DNA of 64,000 nt from Boesenbergia rotunda (GCA_024364735.1 JAGFNQ010000857.1:652676-716675), one strand, 5' to 3'. Shown: positions 10,941 to 23,730, counted from the stretch's first letter. Notes: a model not told the origin generated them from the letters alone. Program-made: numbers and translations.

Positions 10941-13460
10941 TGATGGACCCAAAAGCTGTCACGAAAGTGGGTCTCAAATTTAGATATTTATAAGCTGGAA
11001 ACCCTTTTTGCAATCAAAGAATAAAAGCGTAGTAAAGGGGCCACAGGTCGTATTTTTTTCCAAGGGCTAGTTGAGATAATTTGATCGAGCTTGAGTTTAT
11101 ATGTCATCAAATGTTTTGGGTTTCAAATAAGATCTGGTGTTTGGTTTCAAATAGACAAGAAAATGCAAGAAAATGCAATGAAAAGGAAGGACAAAATTAA
11201 CTAAGTGAACTAGACAAGGTAATAGCAATTAAGGACTTAACCAATGGAGACTTAATGAAGCAATACGATTTAGTTGAATTTGAAAGAGCAAACCTTACTT
11301 CAAATGCAACTCAATGCTAAGCTAAGGAATGGAAACAGTAATGGAAACTTTCGGAAGCAAACTAACTTGAAACAAATGCTAGCTACAAACTTTAGGAGCA
11401 ACAACTGCATATAATGATGATAAAGTTCAAAAAAAACAATCCAAATGCGCTACGAACTAATTTCAAGCACCTTAGCACACTAGAAGCAGCATATAACTTG
11501 ATACCAATCGATTCCTAAGCTACCATTGATACAACTTGCAAAATTCAACATCTGTGATACGCAGAAAAGAAAAAGAAACAACTAATGTGCCAACTTGTAC
11601 TTGAAACTTGCTGAAACAATGACTGAAAATTCCGGAATGCAACTAATAAACTCAACTTGGAAAAGAGTAAGCTACCAGTGAAGTGAAATGCAAAGCTGAA
11701 TGAAGAAATTCCAGGATGTCAACAAACTGATCACTCAAAAACTCATCTATTGCAGAAATGAAAATGCAGACTTAGAACCCGAATGCAGAATTTCAGCTGC
11801 AAGCCAAATACAGAACAAGCAAACTAACTAAAACTAATGCACAACTACAACTTAAGCAAAGATTCGAACAAACAAATGCTCTGATACAAAACTGCAGAAG
11901 TGATCACTGTAATTTTCAGAAATTAGGCTTACTTGCAGAAATTGGAAACTGTTTGCAAACACTAAAGTTGATACTCTACTATGAAACTAAATGCAGCAAT
12001 TAAATTCAATAACTAAGTAAATGAGGCAAACTTCAAGGTGAATTCAGCAGATAAACTAAAACTAGCTTGAATCAAAATTCAGGAACTGCAGAAAACAAAC
12101 TGAAACGCAGGAGAAACTGTTAAGCTGAAACTGGGAGCATGAACTGATACGAAGTAATTAAACTATGAAATAAACTGCAATTAGAAGAATTTTGTTCACT
12201 AAACAAGCTTCCTAATTATCTACTTGCAGAATGAAACCTAATTACTGCCGAAACAATTCAGAAAAGAAACTTACAGCAGATACAAAAATAGAACAGAAAC
12301 TGTTTTGCTGAAACTGAAATTACAGCTAAGGAAAACAAGAAATACAACCAGAAACTAAGTCTCGATCCTTCACTTGTATCAAGACCTCCTTGTTCGTCAC
12401 GCAAGAGCAAGCCAAGAACCCCTTCAACTCGCAAATCAATGGGAAATTGGCTTCACTGTCGAATCTGCTCAAATCTGCACTTGGCTGGATAAACCCAATC
12501 CAAACTCCTAGATCTCAATGTGAAGGGTTGCGATGATGATTTGAAAATCATCTGAGCTCATCCTAGGACCCCTACAGATGGTTCAGATGGAAGGAAATGG
12601 AACGCGATTGAAATCCAAGAGCTCAAATCACAGATCTGCCGAAACCCTCAAACAGCTCTGCATCCGGCGCAATCTTGAGCTAAAATCGCCATTGAAGCCT
12701 TCTCCCAAGGATCCAGATCTTGCTCCAAGGTGGTGATCGAGTTGGTCACGCCTCTGATAAAGAAAATTTAAAAGAAAACGATGAAAAGATCGGAAAGAAC
12801 GAAGACAGTGGCTGAAGCTCAGTGAGGACGCGACAGATCTGAAAACAGAGGAAGTCTGGTTAAGTAGTTGAACAGTGAACAACTGAGATTAATTCCACTT
12901 CATCCAACGGTTGATCTTCGTCCGATTTGACTCAAAATTTCCAGATCTTGATTAGAGGTCAGGATCATCCTCGGGGTAGCTCAGATCTGCCAGATCTCCA
13001 ATGGATGGTTCAGATCACCTTGATCTTTGAATGGATGGTCTAGATCCCTCTGATCGTGATCCAACGACCAGATGATCTCCGATTGGGCTGAAACCTTTAG
13101 ATCTTGATATGATCGCTCGATTAACCTTAATCCCAACTCGTATTGATCAGAAGTTGTCAGATGGTCTAGATCTAACCATCTTTGCATCGGACGGTCCAAA
13201 TTAGTTGACGCTTGATCACTTGATCCAATCCACTTTTGACTCAACTTTGACCCAACATGACCTAGGTCCCTGATCATTTGAAGCCTACAAAAGTAGATCA
13301 AAATTAAGTGACAAAACAACTCAAATATATCAAAATTTACAATTAGGTCCAAAAAGAGTATAAATCCTAAAACCTAGGGTAAATCCACAATTACACAAGT
13401 AAAATATGAGTCAAACACGGATTTAAGCATATAAAATGATCAATAAAATGACACTTATCA
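10941..13460 (-). repeat. A2 5' LTR
   Basis: A complete 2520-bp LTR beginning TGATAAGTGT on the element strand and ending TGGGTCCATCA. It is related throughout to the A3 LTRs (38680-41226, 45979-48525), with scattered changes. Short frames inside (12628-12882, 12981-13352) recur in other LTR copies and are not genes. Confidence 0.9.
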
Positions 13461-13620
13461 GTCTCCTCCCCTGGGATGACTTCGGGGTCTGTCCTCCCGA
13501 GGTGCTCTCGGGAGCCCGACATCTATATCATACAGTCATTTACAACTCATAATAAAATCTTGTCCTACTTCTATATCACATATATAAGTGCATGAAACTT
13601 TGTACGATCTTTCGCAAGTG

Positions 13621-13632
13621 GCTCTGATACCA
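13621..13632 (-). other. Primer binding site of G, initiator tRNA-Met
   Basis: Element strand TGGTATCAGAGC directly beside the inner LTR end; it fixes G as a minus-strand element. Confidence 0.85.
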
Positions 13633-14013
13633 CTATAGGGATCTCCCGATGACATAAACACAAAACGCACAGCGGAAACAAGATCCCTCGAGCGATCCAT
13701 GTAGAAGAAAACTCGTACAAAGCCGATCTACAACTACTTATCTTGTAGATATACCTTTGATGCGTGCCCTTTCGCTTATCCCGCTCGTCCAAGATGCGCC
13801 GGATCTCTTGCACATTCAAGCGTCCGTGCCTCTATGCGTATCCACACGAACACAATATATCAACTTCAGGAAGAACTACCTTAGTTGTGCTAACAACTGA
13901 GGTAGTTCGCAGAGACACAAATAACCCGAATATTGGGTCTCGGCCAAAGAGGGAGAAGAGGAGGAAGAGAGGAAGGGAAAAGGACTAGCTCCTTTCCAAG
14001 ATGACAAGACCCT

Positions 14014-14021
14014 CTTTTATA
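14014..14021 (-). promoter_or_regulatory. TATA box in the G LTR
   Basis: Element strand TATAAAAG about 0.4 kb before the inner LTR end, a reasonable promoter position for a copia LTR. Confidence 0.5.
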
Positions 14022-15120
14022 CTCATCCCATGAATATGAAGAGGTTTTTGTCCCTTTAGCTACCCTTCATTAAAGTTAATAAAGAGCAGATCTTCTCATG
14101 TGACTCTTCAACTTCTCTTCATTCAATGAAGAGAATCTTTTTCATTTCCCTTTATTATTAATTCATTAAAGACTTTAATGAATTAATATCTCATCCAAAT
14201 TCCCGACCAGGCCTCCCGAGCTCTCGACCAGGTCTCCCGAGCTGCTCCCAACCAGGGCTCCCGAGCAAGTCTCTTGAACTCCCGAAGCATCGTGTCCTTA
14301 GTGTGTGACCCAATAGGTTCTCGTAACGTTGGCAATGTGCCTAAACCGCTTTAGACACATAAGCAATGAGCGGCATCTAGTAATGTATCATTGCTATGTA
14401 AGTAACAAGAAAGTCGAGATCCGACTTAACCTCCGTGACTAGGATAATGTATGACTTTGTCCTTCTATCCTCGATATCTAGATTGACCAATGAGGCATAG
14501 ACCGTGTCATCCTCGATCAATCTTGTGTTTCTTGATCCCCAAGTAGACGCACTCAAACAAATGAGCTCAATATCTCATATTGACTCAATCGAGCATGGCT
14601 ATGCGTTTTAGTAGTCCTACTCGATCATGGGGCTCACAGATATCTATCCCGTCATATGGGAGGGATAGATCCCATCTACATCACTCACATCCCTCCGCAT
14701 AATTCATTACATACCCAGTGATCGCCTTTATAATCTGTTAGATCGTGATTGTCAAGCTAGAGGGGGGTGAATAGCTTCTTTCATTTTCTTCCTACAATCC
14801 TTAGTGCGCAAGTGGAATATACTAAATAAAAACAAACCTAACAAAGAAGAAACACACCTATTTAGGTGGTTCGGAGACAAAACTCCTACTCCACGGCTGC
14901 CCGTAAGGTGGGCGATCCCTAATCCGTTGGTGGATGATTCCCCGGAGCACCTCCGGCTAGATATCGTAGCTCCTTGTGGGTAGAGAAACCTCACCACAAC
15001 TTCTAGACACTACTTGAGCAACAAAGACTACTAACCAGCTCTATCCAAGCAGGTTTCGTCAAGAAGAAAAGCCTGACACGAGCACCCTTAAATAGAGCTC
15101 GAGTTCTGATATGGCCACTA

Positions 15121-15212
15121 CCAGTCGACTGCCCCTGCCAGATTCGACCGTTGCGCCCAACGTTTGAATCTCCAGTCATCACCAGTCGACTGCCCCTGGG
15201 GCAGTCGACTGG
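15121..15212. repeat. CAGTCGACTG palindromes in D1
   Basis: Two sites built on CAGTCGACTG. The second is a long inverted repeat with arms CCAGTCGACTGCCCC and GGGGCAGTCGACTGG. The same motif is clustered at 48590-48760 in D2. Confidence 0.85.
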
Positions 15213-15360
15213 TCCTTCCCTAAGCCTATGGTTACACTTCCCGAGTACATTTCTCTCCGCACTCGAACCCTTCCGGCTTAGTTCTCGAGTACAAACACTC
15301 ACACTCGGACCCTTACAACTTGGTTGACTCTTCAATCAGCAGTCTCGATCTGTTGCCTTC

Positions 15361-15690
15361 ACGCCCTCTTCATCTTCGGCTCCCGTCCCTCAGATGCGCA
15401 CACAAGCCCTCGGCTTGCCTCCATGCTATCCTTCATGCATGCCGCAAAGTCCGCATCCCTCGACTCATCGTCTCTGCTTCAGCAGCCTCGATCCGTCGCC
15501 TTCAAGCCCTCTTCGACTTTGGCCCTTGTCCCTCGGATACACACACAAGCCCGCGGCTTGCCTCCATGCTATCCTTCACGTACGCCTCGAAGTCTGCTTC
15601 CCTCGGCTCATCGTACCTGCTTTGTCCATGGTCCCTCAGATGCGCACACAAGCCCACGGCTTGCCTCCATGCCACCCTTCACCTGAAGAC
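15361..15690. repeat. Tandem repeat of about 120-145 bp in D1
   Basis: Three copies of a GC-rich unit recognisable by CACACAAGCCC followed by CGGCTTGCCTCCATGC (near 15400, 15542 and 15646). The third copy is shortened. In D2 only one clear copy is seen (reverse direction, around 38600-38640). Confidence 0.75.
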
Positions 15691-16358
15691 ACCCAACCAA
15701 GTCTATGTGTACCTGCAAACCTGCACACACACATACACATATTAGACGACAATAAACCCCTAACTTAACCATATTGACACACACATCAAAACCCATGATC
15801 CTCCAGATTATACCCGAGCTGATTGCCCCAACATAGTCCACCCTGTTACGGGTAACGTTTGACGATACCAAAGTATATAACTCCTTATGTAGGGAACTAT
15901 AGTGACTTCAGGTCTAAGGACTATTTATACTAATAGTCACATGAGAAAGTTTATGATACTCATATGACAATCTATGAAACTTTCTCATGGCAGGTCAATT
16001 TAGCACACATTCTCTAATGTATACCCATGTGTCAACTTGATATCGCATATCCATGACTTGTGAGCTTAAGTCATTAATTGACCTACATGCTAGTCTCCAT
16101 GCATTAATATTGTCCTTGAATATTAATACTTGACTAGGAATGCTTTAATGTAGTGTTCTCTACATTATCTCACTATCGATTCAACCAATCGATATGATGT
16201 AGATAAGAACCTACTACCCAAGGACATTATTATACTTAGTTATTTGGCACAAGTACAAAGTAAGTATAATAACTAAACATGTCTTTATTAATGATAGTAT
16301 ATGATACAAAAGTCCTTAGTCAATCATCACATAATTGGCTCTAGGGCTTCTACTAACA

Positions 16359-17262
16359 TGGACGTATACTAATTCAAACATTTGTAAGAGGAGGTTTTAC
16401 CCATTAATTTTGTTATCTTGTCAACCTTACTTTTTGACAAATAAAATTAATAGTTGGTTTATCATCAGCCATACAAATAATAGCAGTGACTCCGATAGGG
16501 AGGATACCATTAATTGCATCTAAGTGTACACCATTACACGACACTAAGTCAATTATCTAGGATTATGTCCCTTCTGATGGGAAAGATCACACACTCCTAA
16601 ATATTTTCTTAAAATCATATTTGATTTAGTGATCCGCAAAACAAACTCATCCGATGTGGAGGAAGGCACTCAGAGCTAACACGCAAGTTTGTTTGCATCA
16701 CTTATCAAATTAGTAATGGAGGTCATGGGACTCAAAGATTCCCACTCCCACTTAATAATTTAAAATGAGAAATTTTCACAAGCATGCACAACAAGAATAA
16801 TAAACAACAAGCAATAAATATACAAATCTAAATTTCCAACTATTATGACTTTTGTTCTCCAATACGCCTTCAATCGTGTTGCCACCTCGTCTCCTCCTCC
16901 TCCTTTAGCCACGCAAGTAGGGAACCGAGCCTAGAATAACTTTAATTTTAATTTACATCCATCAATCCTATACTCCTCAAAGGAGTGTACAAAAATCTAG
17001 ATCAAAATAAATTAAAACAAGCAGCTAACATTTGACGTATTTAATTACAATTAAATAGTAATGTCTCGTCAACCCCGAGGATTCAAATAAATATATACAA
17101 TCACACACAACATCATACACAATCACACATAGCTATAATAGTTGGATCTTATGCCTGCAACCACAAATTTAGCCTCTTGCACATCCTACTATTATCCGAC
17201 ATAAATCATATATGAAATGCATGAAAGCAACCGAATCCAAAACACACAAAATCAGAAACCAT
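16359..17262 (-). other. F1 internal leader, no gene seen
   Basis: Follows the primer site on the element strand. The short frame 16335-16523 has no recognisable domain. No zinc knuckle, protease or other gag mark is visible on either strand. Confidence 0.6.
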
Positions 17263-17263
17263 G

Positions 17264-17275
17264 GCTCTGATACCA
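17264..17275 (-). other. Primer binding site of F1, initiator tRNA-Met
   Basis: Element strand TGGTATCAGAGC, 2 bases from the inner LTR end. Confidence 0.88.
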
Positions 17276-17277
17276 AT

Positions 17278-18866
17278 TGTTAGTTTCGTTCGGTCGAGAT
17301 TGCTCTCCATATTCCCGGATTAAAATTCTATTGATTAAAACTAATTCGGATGGAAAGAAAACTTTCCGAACGACCTACTTCACCATCGTGCTATTCGATT
17401 GAGTGATCGCTTGAACAAACTTGTTGTTCAAGCAATCTAACTCCTTTATCGATTATCCGCCGAATAGATGATGATTGGATCGTTGGTTCTTATGTTTATC
17501 TTCGGGGTCCATGAGAAAAACAAAATACAATAAACTAAGCATGATAAAAACAAGATTATACCTCTTGTTTTACCTCTTGATCTTCTATCGTATTCCTATC
17601 TACTTCTTGGATGTCGTGTGGGTGACGGTCTTCCAAGAAATGAAGCCACCAAACACCAGCCTCTTCTTCCTCTTGCTTGTGTTGACCAAAAGAAGGAATC
17701 CTTCCTTCTTGTTATCACCGACCCAAAGGAAGAAGTTCTCCTTCTTCCTTCTCCCTTGCGCCGAAACCTCTCCTTCTTCCTTGTTGATGCCGCATGCCAA
17801 AAGGAGGGGAGAAGAAGAGAAGAGAAGGAGAAAGAGTTTCCTTCTCTTCCCCAAAGCCTTGGCCGAAACCTCCCCTTGCTCCCTTGTAGCCGGTGCCGCC
17901 CAACCCTAGGAGAGAGAGAGAAAGAGAGAGCGAGAGGAGAGAATTAGGTTAATGTGTTGACTCTTGATGGCTTATGAGGTATTTATAGGTAACAAAAGGG
18001 ACCATGAGGAGGAGTTGGTTTTGGTCTCCTAACAGATCCTCAACCCGACCCGTTAATAATAACCCGCCTCACTAATGAGTTATTATTGAACTACCGTACC
18101 AACCTCATAATAATATATGGGCTACACCATATTATGTGTACATTTTCTCTCCGTGTTTAAAATATCGCATGCCCATTAATTAATTAAATTACTGATAATT
18201 TAATTAATTAATATCTAACTCCATGAGTTGTACCACTCATCCTTATCATCATGTCGGACCAAGTCCATCTGCAAGATTTACATGATAATATTTATGAGCT
18301 CCTCAAGGGGACATCATCATCCTAAAATAATTAGGACATGGTTTCCTTCTATAATCAACGACACACCATATAAATAATATTATTTCTCAATTTACCGGGC
18401 CTATTGAATTAACAAATAAATCTCGCCCATTGGTAAATTAAAGAAATAAATATTAAGTACATGTGCCCATTATTATATCGGGATTAAGAGCATGTACATC
18501 ATAATAACAGAGGTCTTATTTGATTATATAGTCAGTATAAATCGAATCACCTCAAATTGGTCCTACTCAATACACATAAAGTGCACTAGCGTAATTCTAT
18601 AGTCAAGATAGACTAATACCAAATTACACTATAACCATTCCAATGGTTTGCCCAAATCCATCTCGGTTGTGAGCCACTACTTATACTTTACAAGGAACTG
18701 ATAACATGATCTTCTGTGTGACACCACACACCATGTTATTTACAATGTAAAGTAACAGACAATTTGTACACATATAACCAATATAAAATGCAACCATGGC
18801 CACTGTGATTCTTATTCCAAAATAGATGTTCATACAAAAGCTGGGCTTATAGTATACATCCTCAGA
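17278..18866 (-). repeat. 5' LTR of F1
   Basis: 1589 bp. The element-strand start TCTGAGGATG differs from the F LTR start TGTTAGGATG at two positions, so the terminal TG has mutated. The inner end is CTAACA. A TATAAATA box lies at 17987-17980 on the element strand. The Ser/Pro and Lys/Arg frames at 17475-17947 are antisense or LTR sequence around a purine-rich tract and are not genes. TGACT (18867-18871) is the expected target copy. Confidence 0.82.
17980..17987 (-). promoter_or_regulatory. TATA box in the F1 LTR
   Basis: Element strand TATAAATA, about 0.7 kb from the inner LTR end, at the position equivalent to the TATATAAA of the F LTR. Confidence 0.5.
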
Positions 18867-21800
18867 TGACTCATTTAAATGAGATGGAAGTCCTTGGAGA
18901 TGAAATTGATGGGGAAACCCAGGTCGATATCATTCTCCAGACACTACCCAAGAGTTTTGAGCAGTTCTGCCTGAACTACAACATGAACAAAAGGGCGTAT
19001 TCGTTTGCGGAACTTCTGACAGAACTCGAGGCAGCAGAAGGGCTGTTTCGTCAAAGTGCTCAAGCTTATGTTGCTGAAAACATTTCTGGTTCTAAGCCGA
19101 AAGGCGGAAAGAAGAAGAAGAAGCAAGTTGGTTCGGCAAAGAATGTGGTTGGTTCTCAAGGACCACAAGGTGGAGTGAAGAAGCCGAAAGGCAAGTGCTT
19201 CACATTCAAGCAGGCTTGACATTGGAAGGTGGATTGTCCCCATCGAAAGGAGAACAATGGAGGTATATCTTTTTCATTAGTTGTTGAAACATGTTTAGCG
19301 GTGTTATCTACCGGTACCTGGTGTGTAGATACAGGAGCCACTGATCATGTTTGCAATTCATTGCAGGGGTTCTAGGAAACCAAACAACTGAGTGAGGGTG
19401 AGATTACCATCTACATGGGCAATGCTATAAAGGTGGCGGCTATTACAGTGGGAGATGTTCATTTATTTTTTGCTAAGAATAAATCTTTAGTTTTGAGAAA
19501 TTGACTTTACGTACCTTATTTTAGAAAGAACTTGATTCCAGTTTCTAAATTATTCATGGATGGATATTCTGTTTTTTTTGATGACAGAGTTGTTATCAAA
19601 AGGAATAGGGTTATTACCTGTTCTGGTGCGTTGGTTAACAATTTGTATACTCTTAATCCAATAACTCCCATGATGCAAATGGAAATTAATAACACGTCTT
19701 CTAATTCTAATAAGAGAAAAGAACCTTCGGAAATGAACCAAACATATCTTTGGCATCTAAGGTTGGGTCATATTATCTTGAGTAGAATTCATAGGTTGAT
19801 AGCCGATGGACCTTTGGGTTCATTAGTGGTAGAAAATCTCCCAACCTACGAATCTTGCTTGGAAGGGAAAATAACCAAGAGGTCTTTTAAAGCCAACGGG
19901 TATAAAGCCAAAGAAGTGTTGGAATTGATTCATTCTGATTTGTGCAGTCCTATGTCTATCCAGGCAAGAGGTGGCTTCGAATATTTTGTTTCATTTATAA
20001 ACGACTATTAGAGATATGGATACATTTACTTGATGCACCGCAAGTCTGAGTGCTTTGACAAGTTCAAAGAGTACAAGGCTGATGTGGAGAAACGTCATGG
20101 TAAAAGTATCAAGACACTACGGTCTAACCATGGTGGTGAGTACCTCATGGGAGAGTTTAGGAGTTACTTATCAGAGACTGAGATTCAATCCCAATTGTCC
20201 GCATCTGGTACACCCCAATAGAATGGTGTGGCGGAACGAAGGAATACGACTCTTATGGAAATGGTTAGATCGATGATGAGTTATTCTAAATTACCAAATT
20301 CATTTTGGGGGTATGCTCTAGAAACGGCAGTGTATATTCTGAACTTGGTCCCTTCTAAATCAGTACCCTCTACACCCACAAAATTATGGAATGGACGTAA
20401 GTCTAGTCTGAGACATGTTCGGATTTGGGGTAGTCCAGCACATGTGCTGAAGGGAGACGCTGATAAGTTGGAATCTCGTATGGAAGTTCGCTTGTTTGTC
20501 GGATATCCTAGAGGAACGAAAGGTGGTTTGTTTTATAGTCCTAAAGATCAGAAGGTCATTGCTAGCACGAATGCCTGATTTTTAGAAGAGGACTATGTAA
20601 TGAACCACAAGCCCATGAGTATGATTGTTTTAGAGAAAATAAGAGGGGAAACTCCTACTTCAGTACCAACGGTATAGGATGATATACCACAAGTGAATGC
20701 ACCACGTGTCACTAATGATACACAGGTAGTACCTCCCCGTAGTGGGAGGGTTGTTAGACAACCTGACAGATTCATGTTTTTGGGAGAGTCTTCGGACTTA
20801 GTCCCTGTTGAACATGAACCTGATCCTTGGACCTATGACGAAGCACTCCAAGATAAAGACGCGATATCTTGGCAAAAGGCGATGAACTCTGAGATAGAAT
20901 CTATGGAGTCTAATCAAGTATGGGAGCTTGTAGAACCACCGGATGGTGTAAAAGCCATTGGATGTAAATGGGTTTACAAAAGGAAGAGAGGATCAGACAG
21001 AAAGGTGGAAACCTTTAAAGCGAGGCTTGTTGCGAAGGGGTATACTCAGAAAGTGGGGTTGATTATAAGGAAACCTTTTCACCGGTAGTCATGCTTAGGT
21101 CTATCCGGATTCTCTTGTCTATTGCTGCTCAATTGGATTATGAGGTTTGGCAAATGGATGTCAAGACAACTTTCCTTAACGGAAGTCTTGAAGAAAACAT
21201 CTATATGAAGCAACTAGAGGGATTCATTGCAAAAGGCAAAGAGCATCTTGTGTGTAAGCTTAATTGGTCCATTTATGGATTGAAACAAGCTTCAAGATCA
21301 TGGAACATCCGGTTTGATGAGGTAATCTAGTATTATGGATTCCTACAATGTCTGGATGAGTCTTGCGTATACAAGAGGAGTGACAGAAACATAGTGGTAT
21401 TTCTTGTGTTATACGTAGATGACATTTTGCTCATTGGCAATAATGTCAAAGTGTTGTCAGAGGTAAGGGTATGGTTGTCAAAGCATTTTGATATGAAGGA
21501 CTTGGGAGAAGCTGGACATATCCTTGGGATCAAAGTTATAAGGGATCACAAGAAAAGGATGTTGTGCTTATCTCAAGCTTCGTATATTGATACTATCCTA
21601 GTTCGTTTTAGCATGTAAAACTCCAAGAAAAGTTTTCTACCTTTTCGGCATGGAGTACCTTTATCTAAGGAGATGTACCCTAAGACACCAAAGGAGATAG
21701 AGGAGATGAAGGCAGTTCCTTATGCTTCGGCTGTAGGAAGCCTAATATATGCTATGTTATGTATGAGACCGGATATCTACTTTGCTGTGGGCATAGGTAA

Positions 21801-22238
21801 TAGATATCAAAGTAATCCAGGACTAGGACATTGGACTGCGATAAAGCATATATTAAAGTACCTAAAAAGAACTAAAAATTATATGCTGGTTTACTAGGCA
21901 GATCATTTGCTCCCTGTGGGTTACACGGATTCTGATTTCGATCAAATAGGGATAATAGTAAGTCTATCTCAGGTTATGTGTTTACTTTGGGAGGTAGAGC
22001 TATAGTATGGAGGAGTATTAAGTAGAAATGCGTTGCGGACTCCACCATGGAAGCTGAGTATGTGGCAGCCTCTGAGGCAGCCAAAGAAGTTATATGGCTC
22101 AGAAACTTCTTGATGGACTCAGAGGTGATTCCTTATTTGCCCAAAACTATCACAATTTATTGTGATAATAGTGATGCAGTATTAAACTCGAAGGAACCAT
22201 AAGCTCATAAGGCAAGTAAACACATTGAGCGTAAGTAC
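18867..22238 (+). pseudogene. Copia gag-pol of element F, heavily mutated
   Basis: Polyprotein remnant, 5'-truncated by F1. In order: part of a UBN2-type gag (18867-19219); a zinc knuckle that lost its second Cys and has a stop; protease with WCVDTGA (near 19325); integrase zinc region with one Cys changed to Tyr (PTYESC, 19843-19860); integrase core where the second catalytic Asp reads Asn (LRSNHGGEY, near 20125); reverse transcriptase with QMDVKTTFLNG and an intact LYVDD (near 21405-21425); and RNase H up to 22238. More than ten stops and at least one frameshift (near 21055) break it. C1 is inserted within the RNase H HIERKYHL stretch; the remainder resumes at 29574. Certainly inactive. Confidence 0.88.
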
Positions 22239-23590
22239 TGTTGGATCGAGAAACACGATAGAGGGGGGGAGAATATCGTGAAAATCTTTTCGGATAAGAC
22301 TAAGAGAACATACGCAGCGGAATTAAAAACAAACACACAAGGAACACAAGTATTTTTACTTGGTTCGGAGTCGCGGTCGGCTCCTACTCCAAGGCCCACG
22401 GTCCTTGACCGTTTACTACGGGTAATTATATATTCGCACAAAGGTTTACAGATTTAATACAAGAATAGTGCAGTAAGTAAATGAATACACTTTTCGTTAC
22501 TGACGCCCGGTGTGGATCGTACTTCGGAGCAGAGGGTCGTCGTTGGCGCTAGAGTCTCGAGATCGGAGTTTGCCGGAGCAGAGCACTTGAACGAAAAGCT
22601 TAGAGGTGTTGGAAAGTTGTGTTCTTGAAGCCTTGGGGTCGAGCCCCTTTTATAGTGCTCCTGGGGGCGCCTGATTCGCTGGGGGTGCCTGATTCGCTGG
22701 GGGTGCCTGACACGTGCCTTCAGATCGAAGAAACTTCATCCGCAGCTCAGTCAGCACTTATCCCCTTCGAATCGACCTCTAGAGCTGACTGGGGCGCCCG
22801 GGACCTCCCGGGCGCCCAGCTTGACTTGGTCCGCTGGCTTCGTGGCTGATTTTGCTTCGACTCCTCATTGGCTTTGACCTTGGGCGCCCGGGACCTCCCG
22901 GGCGCCTAGCCCAGTGTTGTTTCGAAGTGATTCTTGCTTTCTATTTGTTTGGCTTTGACCTTGGGCGCCCGGGACCTCCCGGGCGCCTAGCCCAGCTGCC
23001 TGGCCCTCTCCTTTGGGGCGTTCTGAGCTGCAGAAACGCACTCCTTCGGTCCCTGCATCCAAGGTTAGTTCCAAAACAAACAAGGCATGAATATTAGTCC
23101 ATCTTTACAGCTGTAGCTGTCTTGGTTCTGACTTCGGGTCTCCCAAATGGAACCCTAGGTCGAACCGACGCCTACTGTTCCTTCGACGGGGAATGCGTCC
23201 TCACCTACTCCTCTTAGGAGAGTTCACCTTTTGCCAACCGGCTCCTCCGGTTGGACTTTTGCCCAGCTTTACTCACTAGGTCTTCGTGCCCAATCCGCGA
23301 CCAAGTCTTAGTGCCCAGCTTTACTCACCAGTTCTTCGGTGCCCAGCCCTCGGCCAGGACTTAGTGCCCACCTTCCGAGCAGGTCTTCGGTGCCCAGCCC
23401 TTTGCCAGGACTTAGTGCCCAGTCCACAACCAGGACTTATTGCCCAACCTTAGGTCAAGACATAGTTGCCTTGATCAACTAGGACTTTCCTGCACACTTG
23501 AGTAACTTTATTAGATCACAAATAGTACTTAACTTTGAATCCTTTGCCAATATCAAAACAAGGTTCGATATTTTGCTTCCTACACCAACA
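22239..23590 (-). repeat. C1 3' LTR
   Basis: 1352 bp, TGTTGGTG...GATCCAACA on the element strand. It is 113 bp longer than the 5' LTR, mostly because the segment with the GGGCGCCCGGGA palindrome near 22880-23000 is duplicated and a short GATTCGCTGGGGGTGCCT unit near 22674 is repeated. A TATAAAA box lies at 22654-22648. Confidence 0.9.
22785..22990. repeat. GGGCGCCCGGGA palindromes, C1 3' LTR
   Basis: Three copies of an inverted repeat with arms GGGCGCCCGGGA and TCCCGGGCGCCC separated by two bases (near 22792, 22886 and 22965). Corresponding copies occur at 28851 (one base changed) and 28943 in the 5' LTR, and at 61370 in C3. Confidence 0.88.
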
Positions 23591-23605
23591 ATTTCCCCCT
23601 TTTTG
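23591..23605 (-). other. C1 polypurine tract
   Basis: Element strand CAAAAAGGGGGAAAT directly against the 3' LTR; the same tract occurs in C3 (62161-62175) and H (56555-56568). Confidence 0.85.
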
Positions 23606-23730
23606 ATTTATGGCAACACAATTCAAAGTTAAGTAAAAACTTATAACAGTTTAAGAAAATAAGGTAAAAATCAATTAAGTATGGCAGTGATGAACAGAAT
23701 ATATGTAGATTTGAAAAAAATCCTTTATTT

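Larger units (their letters stand above)
3922..13460 (-). mobile_element. Athila-like Ty3/gypsy element A2, lacking pol
   Basis: Minus-strand element: 5' LTR 13460-10941, tRNA-Asp primer site, gag-protease frame with a repeat tail (10770-6768), long AT-rich 3' region, polypurine tract and the beginning of the 3' LTR (4669-3922), which is cut by the Tekay-like insertion. No RT, RNase H or integrase is present, so it cannot move without help. The two LTRs differ at about 26 of 747 compared positions by eye (about 3.5%), so it is much older than its relative A3. It is inserted in the leader of element G; 13461-13465 (GTCTC) should be one target duplication copy. Confidence 0.85.
14736..15833 (-). 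mobile_element. Solo LTR D1 (Sirevirus-like D family) inside G
   Basis: A 1098-bp LTR with ends TGTTGGGGCAATC and CGATCTAACA on the element strand, matching the D2 LTR (38381-38679 plus 48526-49154). There is no internal region, so it probably arose by LTR-LTR recombination. It is flanked by TAATC (14731-14735) and TAGTC (15834-15838), a 5-bp target duplication with one later change. The His/Ser-rich overlapping frames at 15320-15768 are produced by its GC-rich tandem repeats. Confidence 0.88.
13461..16358 (-). mobile_element. Copia-type element G, 5' LTR and leader only
   Basis: A minus-strand LTR (16358 to about 13634, interrupted by solo LTR D1) followed by a Met primer site and 160 bp of leader, where A2 has inserted at 13460. 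The LTR starts TGTTAGTAGAAGCC on the element strand. The inner end is less sure (CCTATA or nearby). Coding capacity cannot be judged, as the rest lies left of the window. TGGAC at 16359-16363 is the expected flanking target copy. Confidence 0.75.
13634..16358 (-). repeat. 5' LTR of G, split by D1
   Basis: About 1.62 kb once D1 and its duplicated target are removed. The sequence left of D1 (to 14735) and right of it (from 15834) join into one continuous LTR. The small frame at 13764-13988 is antisense LTR sequence. Confidence 0.8.
16359..18866 (-). mobile_element. Copia-type element F1, 5' LTR and leader only
   Basis: A minus-strand LTR (18866-17278), Met primer site and about 0.9 kb of internal sequence reaching G at 16358. 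I see no gag in that 0.9 kb; it holds AT-rich untranslated sequence, so F1 may be a leader-rich non-autonomous type, but the rest lies off the window. It sits head to head against F gag at 18867. The LTR is clearly related to the F 3' LTR (29761-31256). Confidence 0.75.

Noticed and set aside
15320..15768. Three overlapping Ser/His/Cys-rich frames of 120-141 codons
   Set aside because: Produced by the GC-rich tandem repeats of solo LTR D1; antisense to the element.
17475..17947. Frames of 109-144 codons, plus strand
   Set aside because: Antisense to the F1 LTR around a purine-rich tract, with no domain; the F LTR does not keep them.
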